Below, one piece after another: positions 10,266 to 19,800 of a stretch of DNA of 64,000 nt. Within the stretch, counting starts at the first letter, position 1, and each line of letters opens with the position of its first letter. A program made the translations under genes and the position numbers. The stretch comes from Bisporella sp. PMI_857 (taxonomy: Eukaryota > Ascomycota > Leotiomycetes > Helotiales > Helotiaceae): the NCBI GenBank assembly GCA_021307315.1, contig JAJSPD010000011.1:868001-932000 (forward strand), read 5' to 3'. Under the pieces are notes generated by a model that was not told the origin of the DNA, made no database searches, and saw nothing but the letters and a program-made list of their open reading frames with translations.

Positions 10266-11795
10266 ATGGAACTTTTCGGCTACGCTAAAATCCGTTCCTG
10301 TATAGATAGAGCTGCCGAAGATAGCCTAGAGTACTCCTTGGTGGATACCTGCTGCATAGACAAGTCTACTAGCACTGAGCTTAGCACAGCCATCAATTCT
10401 ATGTTCCACTGGTACCGGTGTGCATCCAAGTGCTATGTATATCTATCGGATATCTCTGTGCCGGAGGAGGTTACTAACGCCGCGGCCTTCCGCATTACGT
10501 GGGAGGAAGCCTTTCGACGGAGTCGATGGTTCATGCGAGGCTGGACGTTGCAAGAGCTTCTAGCGCCGGCCACGGTTGAGTTCTTTTCCAAAGAGAGCAA
10601 GCGGCTAAGAAGTAGGATATCATTAGAGCGGGAAATCCATGAGATCACAGAGATTCATATCGGAGCACTAAGAGGACAAAATCTCACCGAGTTTAGCGTC
10701 GAGGAGCAAATAAGTTAGGCGGCTAAACGCACTACAACGTTAAAGGAGGACAAAGTATATTGTTTACTGGGAATCTTCGGGATATTTTTATCGCTTATAT
10801 ATGGAGAAGGAGAAGTATACGCGACTCAACCGCTGAGAGAGGAGATACAGAGGCGGCAAGATAGGCGGGGAACGGAAACTCTGCAAGACTTGACAGGCAT
10901 GTTCTCGTTCGGGCAAAGTAGTATTCCTTTATACCGGCTATTGTGCAGCTAACGATGTGTAGTGTCTTCGTTGCTACCTTTCCCAAGGAACGAACCTTCA
11001 TCGGATGAGAAGACCAGCTTCAATCTCTCGAACAATTCCTTCTTCCTCAACACCCACCGACGCATGACAATATGTGGACTAGAAGGTTGCGGTAAATCAG
11101 CACTTGTCCTTGAGTTTGCATATCGCACACTGGCAAGATATTCTAGACGTCTGGTTTTCTGGGTGCCTGCTATCAGCCAAGACAGCTTCGAACTTGCCTA
11201 TCGGGAAATCGGAATCCGCCTCCTTATACCGGGAATTACCGATGATAACGCAGACATTCGGAAGCTCGTTAAGGACACGCTAAGTCTAATTGACTTGGAC
11301 TTAGCAAAGGAGCTGGACAGCATGCCGAGTGGGGCTCGTCACCGGACTGGCACTATGCAATTCATGGCAATCGAGGCTCTTGAAGGCAAAGGTCACACAT
11401 ATCGGCACGACCTCGAGTCCTTTTTTTACGTTTTCATATGGATGTGCATTCGATATGGCTACGGAGGTACGGGCAGGCAAAAACTTAACAGGTTGATGAG
11501 GCCGAAGACAAATATACTGCGAGGTTGGTATACTGAGATATATACAGAAATTGCCAATACAAAGCGGGGCCACATGGACAAAAATAGATTTGAGAACGTC
11601 GTCGTGGAGTTTGCGCCGAATTTTGAGAACCTCAAACCTTTGGCTCGCGAGCTTCGATATGTTCGTTTTCCAATTACGGAAGGAGCGATCTTCACAGGCA
11701 CATTCCACGACCATAATATAGTGTACGATGGGATGATCAACGCATTCAACGGGGCGATAGACCGTCTGGGGAAAGACGAACATATAACTGCATAG
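10266..11795 (+). pseudogene. Broken HET-NB-ARC gene fused to FunK1 kinase C-lobe
   Basis: From 10266 a HET domain lacking its first strands is readable (LVDTCCIDKS, WFMRGWTLQELLAP). A TAG at 10716-10718 sits where HET proteins have tryptophan, and a further stop follows near 10950. After a plausible intron, 10962-11288 encodes an NB-ARC start with an intact P-loop (GLEGCGKSALVLEFAY). At about 11289, with no frame break, the sequence becomes IDLDLAKELDSMPSGARHRT and YRHDLESFFYVFIWMC. That is the DFG-equivalent segment and C-lobe of a fungal-type FunK1 kinase. The kinase N-lobe and catalytic loop and the NB-ARC Walker B are all missing. The gene is therefore a chimera made by rearrangement, presumably non-functional as either enzyme. 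The 3' open frame (277 codons from 10962) might still be expressed. Confidence 0.75.
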
Positions 11796-12529
11796 GGAAA
11801 GGCTCTTTTGGGGTGGGGGGGTTCTGAAAAGGGACTTGGGAACTGTACAATACAATGATACCAGGAATATCAATGAACGCGTGGCTTTTATATAAAACAT
11901 CAATTTTTCCCCCATTAAAGCGTTGCCCCTTATGTGCTTCTGATGTCAACCTGTCCTTTTTCTGTTGCGGTGTTTCCACCTACATTTAATCCCATCCTCT
12001 CTGTTCAAAAGAAGAATGAGAGGAGTCACAGCTTACCGATGACGACATGCGTTGGAGATTGTCCAATTAAGTTCACGGAATCTCATCCCCTCGGGATGTA
12101 GTTTGATTCGCCCAGGCAGTTTGAGCCAGTATACGACACCCTAAAATCCCGGCAGCTTGGTTCATCCCAATCCGTATCTTGCTGCTCTTCAACTTTGGAG
12201 AAGCCGCGTAAGATCTGAAATAGCCTCCAGCATCTCAACAACAATGGACAACTTGCCCTAGAATCCAGTCTGTAGTGTGTAGGGTTTCCAATAAATGAAG
12301 CGTCCCTTCGCGTTCGGTCTGCCTTCACCGAGCAAGTGGCTGGCCAGGCTGCGCCACTATGCAGCCTCGTGGGCGGCGCTTACGATCACGACTGCATATC
12401 CTTCTCACTGTCAGTCCTTCGACGTCTGCTTCGCGTCCTGTCGACCTTTAAATCGCGGTGCTTGCGCGAATATGCCGAACGAGTGATACAAGTCGCGCTT
12501 GCCATGAGATCGCTCGCGAACCTCCTCTT
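11796..12529. other. Intergenic, upstream of the HET-NB-ARC-TPR gene
   Basis: No coding family recognised. Contains a G-rich run (GGGGTGGGGGGGTT, about 11809-11823). The last 200 bases are presumably the promoter and leader of the gene at 12530. Confidence 0.4.
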
Positions 12530-15500
12530 ATGTCTCTTATACGCCTTTTGCAGCGCAAACCCGATGGCGAGATCGTCTTTCGCGAACCTACCAGCGGCGA
12601 TGTCCCTGCCTACGCAATACTCTCTCATACCTGGGGAAAAGAGGAGGTCATCTTTCAGGATATCCAAGTCGGCGCGGACATGAGCAAGACTATAAGCAAG
12701 GCTGGATGGAGGAAGATACAGTTCTGTGCGAAGCAGGCGGCAGCTGATGGACTTGAATACTTCTGGGTGGACACTTGCTGCATCGATAAAAAGAATGCGG
12801 TCGAGCTTGGCGCGGCGATCAATTCCATGTTTCGGTGGTATCAGAACGCTGCGCGTTGCTACGTTTACCTTTCGGATGTCTCCAATCTCGACACCGGGGC
12901 GGATAACCAGAGAGGATGGGAGGAAGCTTTCAGGAAGAGTCGATGGTTCACTCGAGGCTGGACGCTTCAGGAGCTCATCGCACCAAAGCTGGTTGACTTT
13001 TTCAGCTCGGAAGGTGGGCGACTTGGGAGCAAGTTGTCGCTTGAGTCTAAAATACATGAAATTACCGGCATCGCAAACAAAGCTCTCCGAGGCGATGCAT
13101 TATCGAATTTCAGCATCAAAGAACGGCGATCCTGGGCAGAGCGCCGCAATACTACTATTGAAGAGGACGAAGTGTACTGCTTAATCGGGATCTTCGATGT
13201 GTCTATGGTGCCAAATTACGGAGAGAGAAAGGACCAGGCATTTAGGCGGCTGGAGGAAGAGATCTACAGGCTGTACAAGGGTTAGTTGTTTACATAAACG
13301 TACTAACTGAAGCAACGAAGCTAACTAATACAGGGATCGATTTCGAACAATTTGCCGTCGGGCTTAACCTCGCGTCATTTCCTGAAGCTACACAGTTTGT
13401 TGCTAGAGAGAAGGAGCTATCGAAGATGCACGAGCTGCTTCAAGGTCACAGTCGTCGATCCTGTGTCGTTTTACATGGTCTTGGGGGTATAAGAAAAACT
13501 CAGCTAGCGATCACATATGCCAGACGACACAAAAAGAAGTATACGGCGATCTTCTGGTTGAACGCGAATAACGAGGACTCTTTCAAGCTGAGCTTTCGAG
13601 GCGTCGCTCAGCAGGTGCTGAGGCATCATCCTTTAACCAGTGTACTATCAAGCGTAGACCAAGATAAAGACCTCGATCAAGTTGTCAGTGTAGTTAAGGC
13701 CTGGCTTGACTTCCCGCGGAATACAAGGTGGCTAATGATTTACGATAACTTCGACAACCCTAAAACACCTGGCAATCCCGACAGCTCGGCAGTCGATATA
13801 CGTCAATTTCTCCCTCGGTCTGATCACGGCTCGATCATTATCACGACGCGGTCGGCGCAAGTCAGGCAAGGTGAACGAATTCATATTCAGAAGCTGCCAG
13901 GTGTTATGGAAGGTCTTGAGATTGTGTCCAACATGTCAGGACGTAAGGGCATTGAAAAAGGTATGTCGGTATAATTTGATAGTGAAAGTAAAAACAATAC
14001 TAATAAAGCAGATCCCGATGCTATAGCACTTGTCAAAGAACTAGACGGCCTACCACTTGCTCTATCCACGGCAGGGGCATATCTCGAGCACGTGACGACA
14101 AGCTTCTCGGATTATCTTCAGCTCTATAAAGCATCGTGGTTGAAGCTTCAGACAACAAGTCCCCTATTAAATTCCTATGAAAATCGCACACTGCACACGA
14201 CATGGCAAATCACTTTCGATCGGATCCAACAGCAAAATAAGGCATCAGCAAAACTACTCAAGCTGTGGGCATATTTTGATAGACAGGACCTATGGTTCGA
14301 CCTTCTTCGACATGCAAACTCCGCAGACGATGAATGGATACAAAAGCTCACTAAAGACAAACTGAACTTTAATAAGGCCATTACTCTGCTTTGTAGTTTC
14401 GGACTGGTTGATCTAGAACGGTCTACTCAGCAGCGGGTCGGGTCTGGAGGGTACAGTGTGCATAGTTGTGTCCACTTATGGACGGTGTTTGTGCTCAACA
14501 AAGAGTGGGACAAGAGCCTTGCACGTCTGGCCTTAACCTGTGTGGCCACAGAGGTTCCTAGCACAAATGAGAAGCACTGGTGGCTCTTACAGCGGCGGCT
14601 GTTTCAGCACGCAACACGACAGGCCCTCTTTATAGTGGACGGCAAGGTCGATGTAGACGGACTGCATTGGGCTTTCCACAATCTGGGTGACCTTTACACT
14701 GAACAAAGCAAGCTAGCGGAGGCAGAGAAGATGTACATTCAGGCGCTGGAAGGTTGTGAGGAGGCACTTGGACCGGACCACACATCGACACTCTTAACAG
14801 TTAACAACCTAGGCAACCTCTACGCCGGCCAAGGCAAGCTAGCGGAGGCAGAGAAGATGTACATTCAGGCGCTGGAAGGCTGTGAGGAGGCACTTGGACC
14901 GGACCACATATCGACACTAGATACGGTCCACAACCTAGGCAACCTTTACGCCGACCAAGGCAAGCTAGCGGAAGCAGAGAAGATGTACATTCGGGCGCTG
15001 AAAGGCAAGGAGAAAGCACTTGGACCGGACCACACATCGACACTTTTAACGGTCAACAGCCTAGGCAGCCTCTACAAAGACCAAGGCAAGCTGGCGGAGG
15101 CAGAGAAGATGTACATTCGGGCGCTGCAAGGCTATAAAGAGGCACTTGGACCGGACCACACATTGACACTATCAACGGTCAACAACCTAGGCAACCTCTA
15201 CGCCGACCAAGGCAAGCTAGCGGAAGCAGAGAAGATGTACATTCGGGCGCTGCAAGGCTATAAAGAGGCACTTGGACCGGACCACACATCGACACTATCA
15301 ACGGTCAACAACCTAGGCAACCTCTACGCCGACCAAGGCAAGCTAGCGGAAGCAGAGAAGATGTACATTCGGGCGCTGCAAGGCAAGGAGAAGGCACTTG
15401 GACCGGACCACATATCGACACTCTTAACGGTCAACAACTTAAGCAACCTTTACGCCGACCAAAGCAAGCTGGCGGAGGCAGAGAAAATGTACATTCGGGC

Positions 15501-16464
15501 GTTGCAAGGCTTTGAAGAGGCACTTGGACCGGACCACACATCGACACTAGATACGGTCCACAACCTAGGCAATCTCTACAAAGACCAAGGCAAGCTAGCG
15601 GAAGCAGAGAAGATGTACATTCGGGCGCTGGAAGGCTGTGAGGAGGCACTTGGACCGGACCACACATCGACACTCTTAACAGTTAACGGCCTGGGCAACC
15701 TTTACGCCGACCAAAGCAAGCTAGCGGAGGCAGAGAAGATGTACATTCGGGCGCTGGAAGGCTGTAAAAAGGCACTTGGACCGGACCACATATCGACACT
15801 AGATACGGTCCACAACCTAGGCAACCTTTACGCCGACCAAGGCAAGCTAGCGGAAGCAGAGAAGATGTACATTCGGGCGCTGAAAGGCTGTGAAAAGGCA
15901 CTTGGGCCAAATCATGTATCCACGCTATATACGGTGTGTCATCTTGGCGACCTATACCGGCTCCAGCACAAGCTAGCTGAAGCAGAGATAATGAATAGAC
16001 GAGCGCTGGAAGGCTGTGAGGAGGCACTTGGACCGGACCACACATCGACACTCTTAACGGTCAACAACCTAGGCAACCTCTACAAAGACCAAGGCAAGCT
16101 AGCTGAGGCGGAGGCGATGTACGACCGGGCGTTGCAAGGCTATGAGGATGCTCTTAGCCTTGAACTTGTGTCGTCTTATTTACCGGCGTTGAACACCATG
16201 TTCGCTTTTGGTGACCTCTTCTCGCAAACCGAACGGAAAGACATGGCAAAGGCAATGTACAATCGAGCATTGTCTGGATACACAACCGTCCAAGGGCCTT
16301 CCTCGAAGCGGTGTAAGCAACTTGAAGATCGGCTTCAAGCGTTGCAAGTTGCGTCTGCTGAGTCGAAAGTAGGCCAAGATGAGTTTACGGAGCCTGGAGC
16401 AGCAAAGTCGAGGTCTTTTAAGCAGAAACTCCGCAAGCTAAGAAGGCGGCTAAATATTGGATAA
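12530..16464 (+). CDS. NLR: HET - NB-ARC - TPR
   Basis: Exons 12530-13280, 13334-13960 and 14012-16464 (introns 53 and 51 nt, GTTAGT..CAG and GTATGT..CAG) encode 1276 residues. Residues 1-250 are a HET domain (AILSHTWG, WVDTCCIDK, WFTRGWTLQELIAP). About 270-560 is NB-ARC with Walker B-like WLMIYDN, sensor IIITTRS and GLPLAL. From about 680 come 12-13 TPR units of 42 residues (LAEAEKMYIRAL, ALGPDH, LGNLY), then a basic tail. Such proteins sense a ligand through the repeats, oligomerise via the NTP switch and trigger HET-mediated cell death. The Walker A reads GLGGIRKT, with arginine replacing the invariant glycine (AGA, 13492-13494), so nucleotide binding may be impaired. The chosen start is the first ATG giving the usual MSLIRLLQRKPDGE opening. 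Confidence 0.9.
14690..16160 (+). repeat. TPR-encoding 126-bp tandem repeats
   Basis: About twelve consecutive 126-bp units inside the HET-NB-ARC-TPR gene. Long words such as CTAGCGGAGGCAGAGAAGATG and GGACCGGACCACA recur nearly unchanged even at silent sites. The units near 15180-15390 are almost copies of each other. The outer units (after 15900) are more divergent. This is the pattern of recent homogenisation or unequal exchange. Confidence 0.9.
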
Positions 16465-17487
16465 CCTGTAAGGGCGAATGCTTCTTTTTCACGACTCTAC
16501 CATTAACTTACACCTATTGATGTAACTAGAGAATAGTAGTAGTAGTTTTATTACGCCAGGCTAAGCCTAGAGGGCCCTAGTCTATATTACATAATACACT
16601 TCCTCCGGTTTCCAATGCCCCCTTCAGCCCACACAAAACTGCCTCTGCTAATATTTTCTAATTTCAGTAATACATAGTCAGCGGGATCTCGTGTATGATT
16701 AGTAGCAAGTTAACTTGAAGTTTATTCCTCCAAGTGTTCAATGTCCTATCGTCGGCGACTAAAGCGGGGCCTGCTAGGGACACGAGAGTGATATAAGGTT
16801 GGTCGGGTTAGTCAGAATAAAAATTGTGTTGCAAAAAAGAGAACTCTATTTGCTGAAGTACTATTGTGCCTTATATATTGTGACACTAACGCTGGCCTGT
16901 TGTGGTCGATGAAGTCTTCCCTTCCTTCTGAAGCTGATCCCTTTACTCTGCGGAGTGTTTCCTTCGGGGTAGAATCCTTTGCAACAAAGTTCTCCTTTTG
17001 TAGTCTACTATACAAGAGTTCTTCGATATAGGGTTCGTTTTCGTCGCTAGTGCTACTGGTGCTGCTGGCGCCGCTGGGAAAAAAGCTCATTTCTACTAAA
17101 ATTCCTTGTTACTCAAGGTTGCCACGGTTTGGACATCTCCACTTCATCTTATACCTCGAATCCCGGCCCTAAAGCTTTCTATTTTGCTGCACAGCAGCTT
17201 ATCAAATATACCGGATTGCTCAGAAGCAGGTTTGCGAGCTGCTGCGCTCTTTAACCGTGGGCGAGTTGGCACATAACTGTAAGGGGTTGTGCCGAAAGTG
17301 GCCATTCTAGGCTTGTGAAAATGATTGTAAATTATTCAAGAGATTCTTTGCTTGCTACAGCTAGCGGACAGGTGGACTGTCTTAAGAAAAGCAAAGAATT
17401 GAAAATCAATGGGTTTATGTAGCCTGCTCACCTACCCTTACACTGCTAGATTTCGCTTTGACCATCACACTCGCGGATGAAGATAGG
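16465..17487. other. Intergenic; one small minus-strand frame
   Basis: A 92-codon ATG-led frame runs on the minus strand from 17090 to 16812 (Ser-rich start MSFFPSGASSTSSTSDENEP). It has no recognised domain and I would not call it a gene without transcripts. Apart from that I see nothing, except that DUF3435-like sequence begins at the right edge. Confidence 0.35.
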
Positions 17488-18591
17488 CGGTCAGATTACA
17501 GGCTTTGCACAAGTAACGAAGCTATACGTCCTTCGTGATGGAGCTGCTAAAGTGCTGAACGAATGCCGTTAGTATTGATCTTTAAGCATTATAAGCCGTT
17601 AACTGATCTCGATTCTTGCATAGCTGATGTTAGCGACTCACTCCAGAACCTTATCCTTCAGCACTCTGGCATCGAGACGTTTCTGAAACACCATCTCAAC
17701 CGGAATATCAACGTCAACGTTCAGAACATCTATCGCGGCCAGGTGCCTCAGAAAGACCTAATGAGATTTGCATGTTCGATGAGCCGCTCGATCGATCCTC
17801 GTCGGCCACGAAAATTGGCTCCTGAGCAATCTGCATCAGTTAATAGCCTTCCATGCATTGTTAAGCTAAATTGTCGCGTATCTGAACAGTTAGGCCTCCG
17901 AGGAGATCCTAAGGGGAAGAAAAATATCAGAAAGCTCGCCGTCGCTTTCAAGTGAAAAGTAGCGGCAGCGGAGGCTCCTGGTGGACCTTGTGGAGCGTTT
18001 CAAGAAGGAGCAACCGGTGGTTGATAGCGAGCGGCAACTATCTAGGAAAGTAATCGACGAAGACACGTGGGACGCATTACAGCAATCAGATCAGGTAACG
18101 CCGGACCACCTCCTTTTGATAGACGCTATTTTGACGCTGCCTGAAGCGTCCCTGGAAAAGAGTATCAACGGAGGATTGCGGCAGTTAATGCTATCACAGC
18201 GTACTGTGGCTTGGAAGAATGGCCCGCTTCTAGTCGTATCCAGCGTGAACGCCCGGTGAAGAATAAAAGCCCGCCAGTCCTTCAAACTGAGGAGCCTGAC
18301 GCCCCTGAGCCAAGCGATACGGTCGATTAAGAGCGAAAAGCGGCCGACAAAATACTTCGTCTGTCTTGGAAGCCCGTCTCTGACATTGCGCGAGAAAGTT
18401 GCCTCGTATGCAACCTCGGGTTCTTTAAGTAGACACTTTCTGAGGAAGCATGTAAGCAAGTTGCAAGAAAGGATACATATTGATTGTCACATTTGCGGCG
18501 ACCGGCTAAAGAACCGAGTGGAGCTGCTGATTCATGTAGAAAGGCTTCATGGAACCGTTTTACGAGGTCTCGCTGAGAGATTGATTACCTA
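17488..18591 (+). pseudogene. DUF3435-type recombinase remnant with C2H2-like tail
   Basis: Three collinear frames (about 17488-17955, 17981-18259, 18380-18591) broken by stops and frameshifts spell the C-terminal half of a DUF3435 family protein: FAQVTKLYVLRDGAAKVLN, LQNLILQHSGIETFLKH, YRGQVPQKDLMR, MSRSIDPRRPRKL. They end in a C2H2-like finger (CHICGDRLKNRVELLIHVERLH). DUF3435 proteins are tyrosine-recombinase relatives. Some are the 'captains' of fungal Starship giant elements, and many others are dispersed decayed copies. The N-terminal part is not found in the 1 kb upstream. It is surely inactive and lies between two NLR genes. Confidence 0.7.
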
Positions 18592-18671
18592 GATTTCAGA
18601 GTTTGTCTTGGTTATCTTCGATTGGAAAGGGCAAGAATAAGAACTAGATTATGTGTGCGGGTGTCCTGGGC

Positions 18672-18985
18672 TCTCTTTATCATTGATTTGGTTCGGCGCC
18701 ATGTGGAGTAGGGCTGACATCTGCATTAACGAAGTTCGCTGGCACGTTTGACTAGTCAGGGCAATAAAGCGTATGAAAGCGGCATCAAAGAGGTTGATCT
18801 GATCTCGGGTTCTGTGCGTTATATATAATTAGAGGGGGACAGGTTCAGTCACAAAATAGAATATGCATCACGCTTTAATCATGCTTTAGCAACAGCAGCG
18901 AAGTATGTTTCCAAAGCGATCACTAATTTCGCATATACTACTACTTGCCAAGTGTAATAATTGTCGGCATACCTCCAAGTTTGTC
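18672..18985 (+). repeat. Direct repeat D1 flanking the PNP-NACHT-ANK gene
   Basis: About 310 bp collinear with 24898-25205 in the same orientation, sharing ATCATTGATTTGGTT, GTTATATATAAT, CACAAAATAGAATAT and AAGTATGTTTCCAAAGCGAT. The pair brackets 19.8-24.3 kb. A TATA-like block inside suggests either a promoter duplicated with an NLR or an old LTR. Confidence 0.7.
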
Positions 18986-19597
18986 TATTGAGACCATTCT
19001 AGCCTTACAGTATGTATCCGCTTTACACTCCTACTATGCCTCTTACCTCAGCGGCGACCCATTTCGCGGAAGTGAGATCTTTAACAAGTGTTGCGACAAT
19101 CACTTGGTGAGTATCCCGGAGCCGTGAAGACATCATCAAAGACGTTAGTTCGGACTTGACAAGCCTACATGAACTGGGCACCGACGTCTGTTGACGTCGA
19201 GACTTAGCTCACTGGGCTTAGCACAGTGATAAAGATTTTGCTCGAAAAACGCGTGCTAGTTCAGGCGACCTGTCCATTGACGGTACTGTATCGAGAAAGA
19301 TACTTGTACATCTAAGTGAGAGCTTGATGTCAACAAGTGCTCTTAAAGGGCTGGGAAAACACTTCCGAAGAAAACTTGAAGATAATAGCTAAACTTTAAA
19401 TGGTTGGAATGAGGAACAGCTTACAATTGTTATTGATTCATATTGTTGAACCCACATTTTCCTCCGTTTCGGCCGCATTGGTCCCTTCATGATAAAAAGT
19501 TAGCTTTCTGCTTCACTTGTTTAATGGTGACGGTTTTTCGATCGTGTAATACTTGTGCGCGCTGGCCTAATCTACGTCCTGGGGATCAACGTCAGCG
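18986..19597 (+). other. Unresolved open-frame fragments
   Basis: Short plus-strand frames (18945-19127, then a frame through EDIIKDVSSDLTSLHELGT near 19130-19190) resemble the helical N-terminal region seen before NACHT domains in fungal STAND proteins. The match is weak and broken by stops. It could be the remnant of a gene driven by repeat D1. Otherwise nothing is recognised. Confidence 0.25.
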
Positions 19598-19800
19598 TGT
19601 AAGGTGCTGGAGTAGTGTGGCACAAATCAACTCATATTGATACAAAGACTAATCTCTACCCTTCCTAATACGTCCCGAGTCCTCTACTTATACTCTCCAA
19701 ACCCCTGGTGACTCTCCACGTGCCCATACATGCTAAGTCTTAGTGCCTTTACGGAGCCCCCTTCATTGCCTCTTAGCACGTGACATCCTGGCACCTGACA
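19598..19800 (-). mobile_element. Solo LTR, family B, inside an NLR 3' end
   Basis: A 203-bp element whose sense strand runs TGTCAGGTGCC...CACCTTACA with a TATA-like GAGTATAAGTAGAGG. It is flanked by CAGCG at 19593-19597 and 19801-19805. It overlaps the last codons of the ankyrin gene and supplies its stop codon. A second, more damaged copy is at 47364-47680. Confidence 0.85.

Noticed and set aside
12458..12529. Earlier start for the HET-NB-ARC-TPR protein at 12458
   Set aside because: That codon is GTG. The ATG at 12530 gives the usual HET opening.
14801..16051. Long minus-strand frames over the TPR array with repeated CGPVQVPPHSLPAPECT-type units
   Set aside because: They are antisense shadows of 126-bp repeats. 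A repeat unit divisible by three keeps any open frame open. No start context or family.
14690..16160. Regular direct repeats that could suggest a CRISPR array
   Set aside because: The spacing is a coding unit of 42 codons with continuous protein repeats, in a eukaryotic context. No unique spacers.
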